The position numbers and the translations under genes are program-made. Below the pieces are notes generated by a model. It was not told the DNA's origin and ran no database searches. It saw only the letters and a program-made list of their open reading frames with translations. Source: Solirubrobacterales bacterium 70-9 (GTDB lineage: Bacteria > Actinomycetota > Thermoleophilia > Solirubrobacterales > 70-9). Taken from it: 8,004 bases of DNA. Below are positions 1-5,935 of the stretch, one piece after another (the first letter of the stretch is position 1; each line of letters begins with the position of its first letter). The stretch covers positions 2,008-10,011 of the forward strand of contig MKSH01000121.1 of NCBI GenBank assembly GCA_001898095.1, given 5' to 3'.

Positions 1-1
1 G

Positions 2-451
2 ACGGTGGCGATCAGGGTCGTCGAAACGCGCAGCGCACTGAAATTCGTCGGCCCGGCGACCGTCGCCGAAGGGGATTCGCTCGAAATCGTCAACGAAACG
101 GATCCGACCAGGGTCGGTCCGGTGACGTTCTCCCTGGTCCGCCCGGGCCATCTGCCGAAAACCAGGCGGGCGCGCGAAACCTGCTTCACCCCGGGCCACA
201 TCTGCTGGGCGATCGCCGAATGGCAGGGGGTCGGCGGTGACGTCCTGCCGACGATCAACCCCGCCGAATCGGGGGTGCCGGGATGGGACACGATGGGCAC
301 GAACACCAGTCCCGGTGACTCCTGGTTCTCCGGCCTCGCACCGGGCGCGAGCTTCGCCCAGGAGGTGACCGCGAAGGCGCCCCGTCGCCTCTACTTCATG
401 GACGCGATCCACCCCTTCCTGCGGGGCTCGATCAAGGTCGTCCGGCCCTAA
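2..451 (+). CDS. Cupredoxin-fold protein, 3' part, copper site degenerate
   Basis: The frame is open to the left edge, so the gene probably begins upstream. A GTG at position 5 could be a start, but it would leave no signal peptide. The visible 148 residues (numbered from that GTG) read as a beta-rich cupredoxin-like domain. Near residues 23-45 there is a 'GDSLEIVNETDPTRVGPVTFSLV' type strand pattern (shown by G23, N30, G38 and F42), and the C-terminal strand is FMDAIHPFLRGSIKVV (131-146). In copper-binding relatives these segments hold His before TFSLV and Cys-x2-His-x2-Met near the end. Here the positions are V40, D133, H136 and L139, so only one ligand remains. C60 and C67 could form a disulfide. 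The role is unknown, perhaps a structural or binding domain outside the cell. Glu codons are mostly GAA, unlike the next gene. Confidence 0.6.
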   Translation, partial: TVAIRVVETRSALKFVGPATVAEGDSLEIVNETDPTRVGPVTFSLVRPGHLPKTRRARETCFTPGHICWAIAEWQGVGGDVLPTINPAESGVPGWDTMGTNTSPGDSWFSGLAPGASFAQEVTAKAPRRLYFMDAIHPFLRGSIKVVRP

Positions 452-475
452 CGGAACGCCGGGTTTGTCGATTCA

Positions 476-481
476 TACCCT
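476..481 (+). promoter_or_regulatory. Possible -10 element for a leaderless transcript of the methyltransferase
   Basis: TACCCT fits the actinobacterial TANNNT -10 pattern and ends 8 nt before the GTG at 490. This would put the transcript's first base at or next to the start codon. There is no Shine-Dalgarno sequence in front of that GTG, which agrees with leaderless initiation. No convincing -35 hexamer is visible. Confidence 0.35.
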
Positions 482-489
482 GGATTCAC

Positions 490-1278
490 GTGAGGCTGAA
501 CTGGGACGATTCACGGGTGGCTGACCAGGAGCTTCAGAGGCGGTTTCGGAGCGCGCGGCGCGATCCTGAGCTGACGGTGCTGGAGGGGTTTCATGCGCTC
601 AAGCACGCGCTGCGCTTCGGGGCGGAGGTTCTCGAGGCCGTCGCCGTCGACGTCGGGGAGCTGGAGGGGCTCGCGGCGGCGCTGGCGCCGGACTTGGCCG
701 GGCGCTTCGCGGCCACCGTCACGCCGATCGATGCGGACGCCCTCGCCGGGCTGGTGCCGCAGGCGCCGCGGACCGGGGTAGTGGCGATCGCTCGGCGGCA
801 GCGGGCTGATCTGGAGGCGGCGTTGGCGGATCCGCGCGAGGCGCCGGTCGTGTTGCTCGAGCAGCCGCGGAACATGGGGAATCTCGGGGCCTGCGTGCGG
901 GTCGCGGCAGCGGCCGACGCGGCGGGGCTGCTGACGATCGGCGAGAACGATCCTTGGCACCCCGACGCGGTGCGCGGGGCTGCCGGGTTGCACTACGCGC
1001 TGCCGGCCGTCGCCGCGGTCGAGCGGGCGCCGAGCGGGGTGGAGGGGCGGCCACTGCTGGCGCTCGATCCGGAGGGGGAGGAGATCGACCCGGCCTCGCT
1101 GCCGCTGCGGGCGGTCCTCGCCTTCGGCACCGAGCGCCACGGGCTCAGCGACGAGCTGCTGGCCGCCGCCGACGGCCGCGTCGCCCTGCCGATGCGCGAG
1201 GGCGTCTCCAGCCTCAACCTCGCCACCTCGGTCGCGGCGGTCCTGTACGCCGTGGTACTGCAGCGTCCGCGCCCATAG
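490..1278 (+). CDS. TrmH/SpoU-family RNA 2'-O-ribose methyltransferase
   Basis: The 262-residue protein should transfer a methyl group from S-adenosylmethionine to a ribose 2'-OH in rRNA or tRNA, in the cytoplasm. The N-terminal part (about 28-110) resembles the SpoU substrate-binding domain, beginning with LTVLEGFHALKHAL. The C-terminal catalytic part has the three SPOUT knot motifs. Motif 1 is RNMGNLGACVRVA (127-139, with N131 and R137). Motif 2 is LAFGTERHGLSDELL (210-224, with G213, E215 and G218). Motif 3 is LPMREGVSSLNLATSVAAVLY, taken as 233-253, with S241, N243 and the S/V-rich helix. The length is normal for the family. The exact RNA target cannot be read from sequence, so no symbol is given. 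The GTG start is preceded by a possible leaderless promoter and not by an RBS. Glu codons are mainly GAG. Confidence 0.9.
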   Translation: MRLNWDDSRVADQELQRRFRSARRDPELTVLEGFHALKHALRFGAEVLEAVAVDVGELEGLAAALAPDLAGRFAATVTPIDADALAGLVPQAPRTGVVAIARRQRADLEAALADPREAPVVLLEQPRNMGNLGACVRVAAAADAAGLLTIGENDPWHPDAVRGAAGLHYALPAVAAVERAPSGVEGRPLLALDPEGEEIDPASLPLRAVLAFGTERHGLSDELLAAADGRVALPMREGVSSLNLATSVAAVLYAVVLQRPRP

Positions 1279-1333
1279 GTAAAGCTCTGCAAAGCAACTG
1301 CCGACACAAGGGTTGGCACCCAACCGATTTTCG

Positions 1334-1341
1334 AAAGGAAG
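1334..1341 (+). promoter_or_regulatory. Ribosome binding site fixing the GTG start at 1346
   Basis: AAAGGAAG lies 4 nt before GTG 1346. An in-frame TTG at 1313 would give a longer protein, but it has no such site and would add 11 polar residues with no role in the domain. The GTG is therefore preferred. This is one of the few clear Shine-Dalgarno sequences in the window. Confidence 0.7.
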
Positions 1342-1345
1342 CAAA

Positions 1346-1735
1346 GTGCCCCTCGCAGACATCAGCTTCGGCGAACTACTCCTCGTAGTCGTCGAGATCT
1401 TCCTCTTCGTGGTCTGGATCTGGATCCTCTTCACGATCATCACCGACCTCTTCCGTGACCATGAAATGTCCGGTTGGGTGAAGGCTCTGTGGATCCTCTT
1501 CCTCGTGTTCATCCCCTTCCTGACCGGGCTCGTGTACCTGATCGTCCGCGGGTCGGGGATGCGCGACCGGGCGATAAAAGCCCAGACCGACGCGAAAAAA
1601 CATTTCGACGAATACGTGCGGGAGCAGGCTCACACCTCGCCCGCCGACGAACTCCACAAACTCAACGAACTGCGCGAAAAAGGTGCGCTCAGCCAGGAGG
1701 AGTTCGACCAGGCGAAGGGCAAACTGCTCGCCTAG
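1346..1735 (+). CDS. Small membrane protein with PLDc_N-like helices and C-terminal SHOCT motif
   Basis: This is a 129-residue protein. Residues 10-32 and 45-68 are two very hydrophobic helices joined by a short polar loop with DLFRDHEMSGW. Order and sequence match the PLDc_N family, small membrane domains named after the N-terminus of bacterial cardiolipin synthases, here without any phospholipase catalytic domain. A charged linker (70-98) leads to a SHOCT motif at about 100-129: DELHKLNELREKGALSQEEF, then D-x-A-K-x-K-L-L. SHOCT is a short helical module, often C-terminal, thought to mediate oligomerisation or binding. The likely location is the cytoplasmic membrane with the SHOCT tail inside. 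The function is unknown; PLDc_N-SHOCT proteins are common in actinobacteria, and a stress or envelope role would only be a guess. A strong hairpin follows the stop, suggesting that the transcript ends here. Confidence 0.8.
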   Translation: MPLADISFGELLLVVVEIFLFVVWIWILFTIITDLFRDHEMSGWVKALWILFLVFIPFLTGLVYLIVRGSGMRDRAIKAQTDAKKHFDEYVREQAHTSPADELHKLNELREKGALSQEEFDQAKGKLLA

Positions 1736-1752
1736 ACGAAAGTTTTCGGGAT

Positions 1753-1779
1753 TGCGGGGCGCGAAAGGGGCGCCCCGCA
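1753..1779 (+). terminator. Stem-loop terminator after the SHOCT protein gene
   Basis: TGCGGGGCGC pairs perfectly with GCGCCCCGCA: a 10-bp stem (1753-1762 with 1770-1779) around a 7-nt loop. It lies 17 nt after the stop codon. There is no T-run downstream, which is usual for terminators in high-GC actinobacteria. It separates the upstream genes from the hydrolase gene. Confidence 0.65.
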
Positions 1780-1934
1780 GCCCTCTACACAGGCCCCAAA
1801 AGTCCTGCAAATAGGGCCGTTATGCAAGGTAACTTGCAAATTATCGGTAACCAGGCAGGGCGATTAGGTCTCTCCGCTAGCCTGCGCGACCGCGGCCGAG
1901 TTCTTGTGTTCTCACACGAACCGACCCGGTTTCG
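1780..1934 (+). other. AT-richer leader/promoter region of the NlpC/P60 gene
   Basis: This is 155 nt without an ORF of note and clearly richer in A/T than its surroundings between about 1800 and 1870. It holds three TGCAA copies (1806, 1823, 1835), two of them within identical TGCAAAT heptamers (1806-1812 and 1835-1841). GGTAAC also occurs twice, at 1828-1833 and 1846-1851. A perfect dyad sits at 1823-1838 (listed separately). TTGCAA at 1834-1839 could act as a -35, but no well-spaced -10 is obvious. There is no Shine-Dalgarno sequence before ATG 1935 and no TANNNT at leaderless spacing, so a transcribed leader is likely. I do not recognise a known riboswitch. Confidence 0.45.
1823..1838 (+). 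promoter_or_regulatory. Dyad TGCAAG-GTAA-CTTGCA, candidate operator upstream of the hydrolase
   Basis: A perfect 6-bp inverted repeat with a 4-nt spacer overlaps the TTGCAA that could be a -35 element. Its core GCAAG-N4-CTTGC recurs upstream of the IclR gene at 4154-4169. As RNA it could also form a hairpin closed by a GUAA (GNRA) tetraloop. The operator reading is inference; the dyad is seen directly. Confidence 0.4.
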
Positions 1935-3224
1935 ATGCGGACTCTCTTCACCCCCACCGACCCCAGCAACGCGCGCCGTCGTCGCGCCCTCAGCTTCGCC
2001 GCCGTCCTGGCGGTGGCACTGTGCGGGCTGACGCTGTGGCTCTCGACGACCGCTCCGGCGGCCACGCTGGAAGAAAAACGCGACTCGACCCAGTCGAAGC
2101 TGAACGAAGTCGAAGCGAACGCGAGCGCGCTGGCGAACACGATCGCCGCCCAGAACGCGGAAATCGACACGATGATCGGCGAAGTCTCGGTGCTGCGCCA
2201 GAAGCAGGCCGCGGTCGAGGCCCAGCTGACCGCCAAGGAAGAAGAACTTGAAGCCGCCACGGTGGCGCTGCGCAAGGAACGCGAACACCTGGTCGAAGTC
2301 CGCGGCCAGCTGAACCGGGCGCTCGGGGTGCTGCGCGAACGGCTCGTCTCGATCTACGAGGCCGGCTCGCCGGACGTGCTCAACGCGATCCTCGAATCCG
2401 AAGACTGGTCGGACATGGCCGCGCAGACCGAATACCTGAACCGCATCCAGAGCTACGACAACTCGGTCGTCAGCCGGGTGAAGACCCTGCGCAACGAAGT
2501 CCAGAGCTCGGTCGGCAAGCTGACCGCGACGCGGGCGACGATCGAAGACGCGCGCGACTCGATCGCCGCCACCGAGCAGGAAGTCGTCGCCGCCAGGGAA
2601 GCCGCCGAGGCGCGCTTCGCCGAACTGCAGAGCGCGCAGGCGGAACGCCGCGCGACGATGAACGCGCTGGAGTCGAAAGAACAGGCGCTGAGCGACAACC
2701 TCGCCTCGATCTCCGAACAGATCGCCACCCAGCGCGCCGAAGAAGCCGCCGCCAACGCGGAAGCCTCGGGGATCATCACCGAAGCGGCGGGCGAATTCCC
2801 GGCGCCGCTGAACGCGGGCGAAAGCGTCGGCTTCATCTCCGAATCGGAAGCGAGCGCCCCCGAATCGGCGCCGGAACAGGTGAAGGGTGCGGTCGCCGCG
2901 GCCAACGCGATCGCGATGACTCCCTACATCTGGGGCGGCGGCCACGGCTCCTTCGAATCTTCCGGCTACGACTGCTCCGGCGCCGTCTCCTACGCGCTGC
3001 ACGGCGGCGGGCTGCTGGAAAGTCCGCTCGACTCGACCGGCCTCGAGACCTGGGGCGAACCGGGCCCGGGCAAGTGGATCACGGTCTACGCCAACGCCGA
3101 GCACGCCTGGATGATCATCGGCGGCCTCGCCTTCGACACCGTCGGCGGCCCCGGCCCCCGCTGGCACTCTTCCCCGGTCGACAGCCCGTCGGGCTTCATC
3201 GTCCGGCATCCGCCCGGCCTCTAA
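1935..3224 (+). CDS. Secreted coiled-coil NlpC/P60-type peptidoglycan hydrolase
   Basis: The 429-residue protein is expected to cut peptide bonds in the peptidoglycan stem outside the membrane. Residues 1-43 form an export signal: a basic ARRRR stretch at 13-17, a hydrophobic core (about 20-37) and an Ala-rich cleavage region near APAA. About 45-280 is a long Glu/Ala/Gln-rich coiled coil. Within it, the segment around 139-172 (SIYEAGSPDVLNAILESEDW onward, Y169-L-N-R-I) resembles the PcsB/CwlO/RipA-type N-terminal module that regulates such hydrolases. The C-terminal catalytic domain spans about 315-427, with GYDCSGAVSYAL around the nucleophile C347, AEHAWMIIGG with H390, and a FIVRHPPGL end. 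ATG 1935 has no RBS. Glu is encoded mostly by GAA (about 40 GAA to 7 GAG), opposite to uppP. A 34-nt gap precedes uppP on the same strand, another cell-wall gene. Confidence 0.88.
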   Translation: MRTLFTPTDPSNARRRRALSFAAVLAVALCGLTLWLSTTAPAATLEEKRDSTQSKLNEVEANASALANTIAAQNAEIDTMIGEVSVLRQKQAAVEAQLTAKEEELEAATVALRKEREHLVEVRGQLNRALGVLRERLVSIYEAGSPDVLNAILESEDWSDMAAQTEYLNRIQSYDNSVVSRVKTLRNEVQSSVGKLTATRATIEDARDSIAATEQEVVAAREAAEARFAELQSAQAERRATMNALESKEQALSDNLASISEQIATQRAEEAAANAEASGIITEAAGEFPAPLNAGESVGFISESEASAPESAPEQVKGAVAAANAIAMTPYIWGGGHGSFESSGYDCSGAVSYALHGGGLLESPLDSTGLETWGEPGPGKWITVYANAEHAWMIIGGLAFDTVGGPGPRWHSSPVDSPSGFIVRHPPGL

Positions 3225-3243
3225 ACCCGGCCGCGCTCCGCAA

Positions 3244-3249
3244 TAGAGT
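3244..3249 (+). promoter_or_regulatory. Possible -10 element for leaderless uppP transcription
   Basis: TAGAGT, a TANNNT hexamer, ends 9 nt before the TTG start at 3259 and lies in the 34-nt gap after the hydrolase gene. No Shine-Dalgarno sequence is present and no -35 is recognisable. UppP may thus have its own promoter as well as read-through from the hydrolase gene. Confidence 0.4.
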
Positions 3250-3258
3250 CGGTCCGCC

Positions 3259-4122
3259 TTGGAACCGATCCCTTACCTGCAGGCAATCATCCTCGGCGCG
3301 CTCCAGGGGATCTCGGAGCCGTTCCCGATCTCCAGCCTCGGCCACGCGGTGCTGCTGCCGCACCTGTTCGGCTGGAACATCCACCAGAACGACGACTACT
3401 TCCTCTCGTTCCTGGTCGCCACCCACTGCGCCACGGCGCTCGTGCTGTTCCTCTTCTTCCTCGAGGACTGGAAGCGGATCTGGTTCGGCTTCGTCCGCTC
3501 GGCGCGGGGGCGGGCGACGCCGCGCGACCTCGACGCGCGCCTCGCCTGGATCATCATCGTCGGCACGGTCCCGGCCGGGATCCTCGGCGTCGCGCTGGAG
3601 CACAAGCTGCGCACGCTGTTCGCCTCGCCGACCGCGGCGGCGATCTTCCTCACCGTCAACGGGGTGCTGCTGCTCGCGGTCGAGCGCTTCCGCCGCCGGC
3701 CGCCGCGCCCCGGCGATGGCGAGGGGGACGGCGACCAACGGATCGCCCGCATGGGCTTCCGCCAGGCGCTCGGCATCGGCTCCGCGCAGGCGCTGGCGCT
3801 GATCCCGGGCATCTCGCGCTCCGGCGTGACGATGGGCGGCGGCCTGCTCGCCGGACTCTCCAACGAGGACGCCGCCCGCTACGCCTTCCTGCTGGCGACG
3901 CCGGTGATCGGCGCCGCCGGGGTGCTGAAGCTGCCGACGCTGCTCGGCTCGACCGGCGACGGCGTCCGCGGCCAGGCGCTGGTCGGGGCGATCGCCGCCG
4001 GGCTCACCACCTGGGCCGCGGTCAAGTTCCTGCTCCGCTACTTCGAGACGAACCGCCTCAGCCCGTTCGGCGTCTACTGCATCGCTGCGGGCATCTTCTG
4101 TCTGATCGTCTTCATGATCTAG
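3259..4122 (+). CDS. uppP: Undecaprenyl-diphosphatase (UppP/BacA family)
   Basis: This 287-residue multi-spanning membrane enzyme removes a phosphate from undecaprenyl diphosphate, recycling the lipid carrier for peptidoglycan and other envelope polymers; in this family, overproduction is known to give bacitracin resistance. The first signature is QGISEPFPISSLGHAVLLP (16-34), with Q16 and E20 in the (E/Q)xxxE motif, the SS pair at 25-26 and H29. The second is PGISRSGVTMGGGLLAG (183-199), with R187. Hydrophobic helices fill the rest, with a charged cytoplasmic loop near 143-163 (RFRRRPPRPGDGEGDGD). SSLGH replaces the usual SS(T/S)GH, and SEPF replaces TEF(L), suggesting a separate subgroup. 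The TTG start is chosen because it begins MEPIPYLQAIILGALQG directly at the first helix and no other start exists nearby. The gene sits 34 nt after the NlpC/P60 hydrolase gene and 59 nt before the IclR gene. Confidence 0.93.
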   Translation: MEPIPYLQAIILGALQGISEPFPISSLGHAVLLPHLFGWNIHQNDDYFLSFLVATHCATALVLFLFFLEDWKRIWFGFVRSARGRATPRDLDARLAWIIIVGTVPAGILGVALEHKLRTLFASPTAAAIFLTVNGVLLLAVERFRRRPPRPGDGEGDGDQRIARMGFRQALGIGSAQALALIPGISRSGVTMGGGLLAGLSNEDAARYAFLLATPVIGAAGVLKLPTLLGSTGDGVRGQALVGAIAAGLTTWAAVKFLLRYFETNRLSPFGVYCIAAGIFCLIVFMI

Positions 4123-4153
4123 TCACTAACATCGCCGCAAGCCCGACGACGAA

Positions 4154-4169
4154 AGCAAGACAGCTTGCT
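4154..4169 (+). promoter_or_regulatory. Dyad AGCAAG-ACAG-CTTGCT, candidate operator before the IclR gene
   Basis: A perfect 6-bp inverted repeat with a 4-nt spacer ends 12 nt before the IclR start codon. A second, overlapping 10-bp palindrome TGCTGCAGCA lies at 4166-4175. The core GCAAG-N4-CTTGC matches the dyad at 1823-1838. IclR-family proteins commonly bind short palindromes near their own start, so autoregulation is plausible but inferred. A weak -10-like TAACAT lies at 4127-4132. Confidence 0.45.
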
Positions 4170-4181
4170 GCAGCAGCGCCG

Positions 4182-4961
4182 ATGCAGATAATCAGCCGCA
4201 CCGTCTCGGTCCTCGAGGAGGTGGCCCGGCGGCCCGACGGTGGGGGGCTCGTCGAGATCGCCAACGCCTGCTCGCTGCCCGCTGCCACCTGCCACCGGCT
4301 GCTCGCCGCGCTGGCCGAAGACGAGCTGGTCGAGCAGGACCCGCTCACCCGCCGCTACAGCGTCGGGCACGGCCTCGTGCAGCTGGCCGGGATGGTCACC
4401 CAGATCGGTCGCGGCGCCTCGATCGAAGCGGGGATGACGGCGCTGCGCGACCGCTGGCGGGAGTGCTTCTTCCTCGCCACGGTGGTCGACGACGCGATCA
4501 TCTGCGTGCGCTCGCTGCCGACCATCGATCCGAACCGGATGACGGTGACGGTGCCGTTGGGGCAGCCGATGGTGCCGAACGTGGCCGGGTCGGGGAAGGC
4601 GATCCTCGCCCACGTCTCGCCGGCCGAACGCGAGCGGCTGATCGCCGCCGCCGGCGGGATGGCGCGCTTCACCGACAAGTCGATAGTCGACGCCGAGGAC
4701 TTCGAGTCGGAGATGAAAGGGATCCGCGAACGTGGCTACGCGCTCTGCGACGAGGAGGCCGAGATCGGGGCGGCGACGGTGGCGGTGCCGATCGTCCTGC
4801 CGGAGGGGACGGTGCGCAGCGCCCTCGGGACGATCGGCCCGCGCGACCGGATCGTCGCGCTCGCCGAGGAGGGCTTGATCGAAGACATGGAGCGGACCGC
4901 GGGCGTGATCGCGGGGCTGGAGCAGGGGACGATCGCCGACGCCCTGGTGCCGGGGATCTAG
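4182..4961 (+). CDS. IclR-family transcriptional regulator
   Basis: This 259-residue DNA-binding regulator starts with a winged helix-turn-helix (about 2-62): ISRTVSVLEEVA, then LVEIANACSLPAATCHRLLAAL as the HTH with its recognition helix, and a wing ending in TRRYSVGHGLVQLA. An effector-binding IclR C-terminal domain follows (about 75-250), with PNVAGSGKAILAH (132-144) and GYALCDEEAEIGAATVAVPI (185-204), the family's ligand-pocket segments. Length is standard. No in-frame ATG, GTG or TTG lies just upstream, which fixes the start at 4182; no RBS is seen. It follows uppP by 59 nt and ends 12 nt from the convergent channel gene. IclR proteins usually control a nearby catabolic operon, but none is in view, so the effector is unknown. 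The paired dyads at 1823 and 4154 are candidate binding sites. Confidence 0.9.
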   Translation: MQIISRTVSVLEEVARRPDGGGLVEIANACSLPAATCHRLLAALAEDELVEQDPLTRRYSVGHGLVQLAGMVTQIGRGASIEAGMTALRDRWRECFFLATVVDDAIICVRSLPTIDPNRMTVTVPLGQPMVPNVAGSGKAILAHVSPAERERLIAAAGGMARFTDKSIVDAEDFESEMKGIRERGYALCDEEAEIGAATVAVPIVLPEGTVRSALGTIGPRDRIVALAEEGLIEDMERTAGVIAGLEQGTIADALVPGI

Positions 4962-4973
4962 CGGCGCCCGGGG

Positions 4974-5837
4974 TCAGGCGGCCGTGCCGGCCCGTCCGAC
5001 TTCGCTCGCTTCGCGTTCGCGGGCGAGTTTCTCGACCGCCAGCTGCAGCGCCTGCAGCTGTTCCTGGACGCTGGCGAGTTCGCGCAGCGCCACCTCCTCG
5101 GGCTTCAGTTCTTCTTCGCGCAGCTCCTCCTCGATCTCGCTCAGTTCGGGGGCGAGGAACCGCTGGGCGAAGCCGCCGGTGAGCAGGGCGACGAAGGAGA
5201 TCCCGATCAGCAGGATGAAGGTCGAGACGATCTGGCCGCCGGTGGTGGTCGGGTAGATGTTCGAGCCGAGCGTGGTCATCGTGGTGATCGCCCAGTAGGT
5301 GTCCTGCCAGAAGGTGAGGTGCTGGGAGCTCTTCTCGAAAGCGCCGAAGACGGCGCCGCCGCCGACGATCGTCAGCACCGCCAGGAGCGCCGAGTAGCGC
5401 AGGCCCTGGAGCGAGAAGACCTCGCGCGAGAGCTGCGCGAGGCGCAGCAGCCGCAGCAGGCGGAGCAGCCGCAGCGCCCGCAGCCCCTGCAGGCCGGGGG
5501 GCAGGATCGGCGGGGTGAAGACGACGAGGAAGAGGTCGAGCGGGTGGTGCTTCAGCCAGGTCCACTTTTCCGGCACCACGATCAACATCACCACGAGCTC
5601 GGTCAGGAAGGCGGTCCAGGTGACCCAGTTCAGAGCCACCGCGATCGTCTGCAGCGTGCCGCCCAGGTGCGACTCCGACAGCGCCACGCTGGGCAGCACC
5701 AGGGCGGCGGCGATCAGCATCGGCGTCGCCAGCCTTTCCGCCACCCGCGTGCTGCGCTCGTCCATCCCCGGCCCGTAGCGCACCGGCGCGTCGGCCGCGG
5801 CTTTGTTCGCGGCGGTCTTCGCGTCGACAGAGCTCAC
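4974..5837 (-). CDS. Six-helix voltage-gated-type ion channel with atypical filter
   Basis: The GTG at 5837 is chosen (287 aa) because third-position GC is high from there on and drops upstream. A TTG at 5882, a GTG at 5861 (after a purine-rich AGAGGGGG) and an ATG at 5765 are alternatives. Using 5837, helices lie near S1 37-53, S2 68-88, S3 99-109, S4 118-134, S5 148-168 and S6 202-225. S4 reads LRALRLLRLLRLLRL, with five Arg at every third position, as in voltage sensors. The pore loop is TYWAITTMTTLGSNIYP (180-196), where the K+ channel consensus is T-V-G-Y-G-D. A Glu-rich coiled coil follows (about 230-275) and may assemble the tetramer. By family it is a membrane cation channel, likely K+, but the Tyr-Gly of the filter is replaced, so selectivity is uncertain. 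It is divergent from the PIN remnant and convergent with the IclR gene. Confidence 0.82.
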   Translation of the reverse strand: MSSVDAKTAANKAAADAPVRYGPGMDERSTRVAERLATPMLIAAALVLPSVALSESHLGGTLQTIAVALNWVTWTAFLTELVVMLIVVPEKWTWLKHHPLDLFLVVFTPPILPPGLQGLRALRLLRLLRLLRLAQLSREVFSLQGLRYSALLAVLTIVGGGAVFGAFEKSSQHLTFWQDTYWAITTMTTLGSNIYPTTTGGQIVSTFILLIGISFVALLTGGFAQRFLAPELSEIEEELREEELKPEEVALRELASVQEQLQALQLAVEKLAREREASEVGRAGTAA

Positions 5838-5896
5838 CGCAACCCATTCGACAAGTCCCACCCCGCCCCCTCTCTGTGCCAACTTTGTGACATCCC

Positions 5897-5926
5897 TTGA
5901 AGCGAGGGGTTTTGTCTGCGTATGGT
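5897..5926 (+). promoter_or_regulatory. Promoter of the PIN-domain remnant, leaderless type
   Basis: TTGAAG (5897-5902) and TATGGT (5921-5926) are separated by 18 nt, close to the -35/-10 consensus. The -10 ends 9 nt before ATG 5936, so the transcript would begin at about the start codon. It lies in the 98-nt gap shared with the divergent channel gene. Confidence 0.5.
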
Positions 5927-5935
5927 GGCGGGGCG

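Noticed and set aside
511..1512. 333-codon open frame on the - strand
   Set aside because: It is antisense to the SpoU methyltransferase and the SHOCT protein, both with strong motifs. No coding signature of its own.
1780..1934. c-di-AMP (ydaO-type) riboswitch upstream of the hydrolase
   Set aside because: The context is right, but the long multi-helix layout and conserved G-rich segments of that class are not visible in this short region.
1785..3209. 474-codon open frame on the - strand
   Set aside because: It lies antisense to the clear NlpC/P60 gene, has a low-complexity Arg/Gly/Asp-rich translation, and shows no domain. It is a by-product of high GC and codon bias.
5397..5495. Tandem repeat of CAG/CCG-rich triplets
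   Set aside because: These triplets simply encode the Leu/Arg periodic S4 helix of the channel on the - strand and need no separate repeat annotation.
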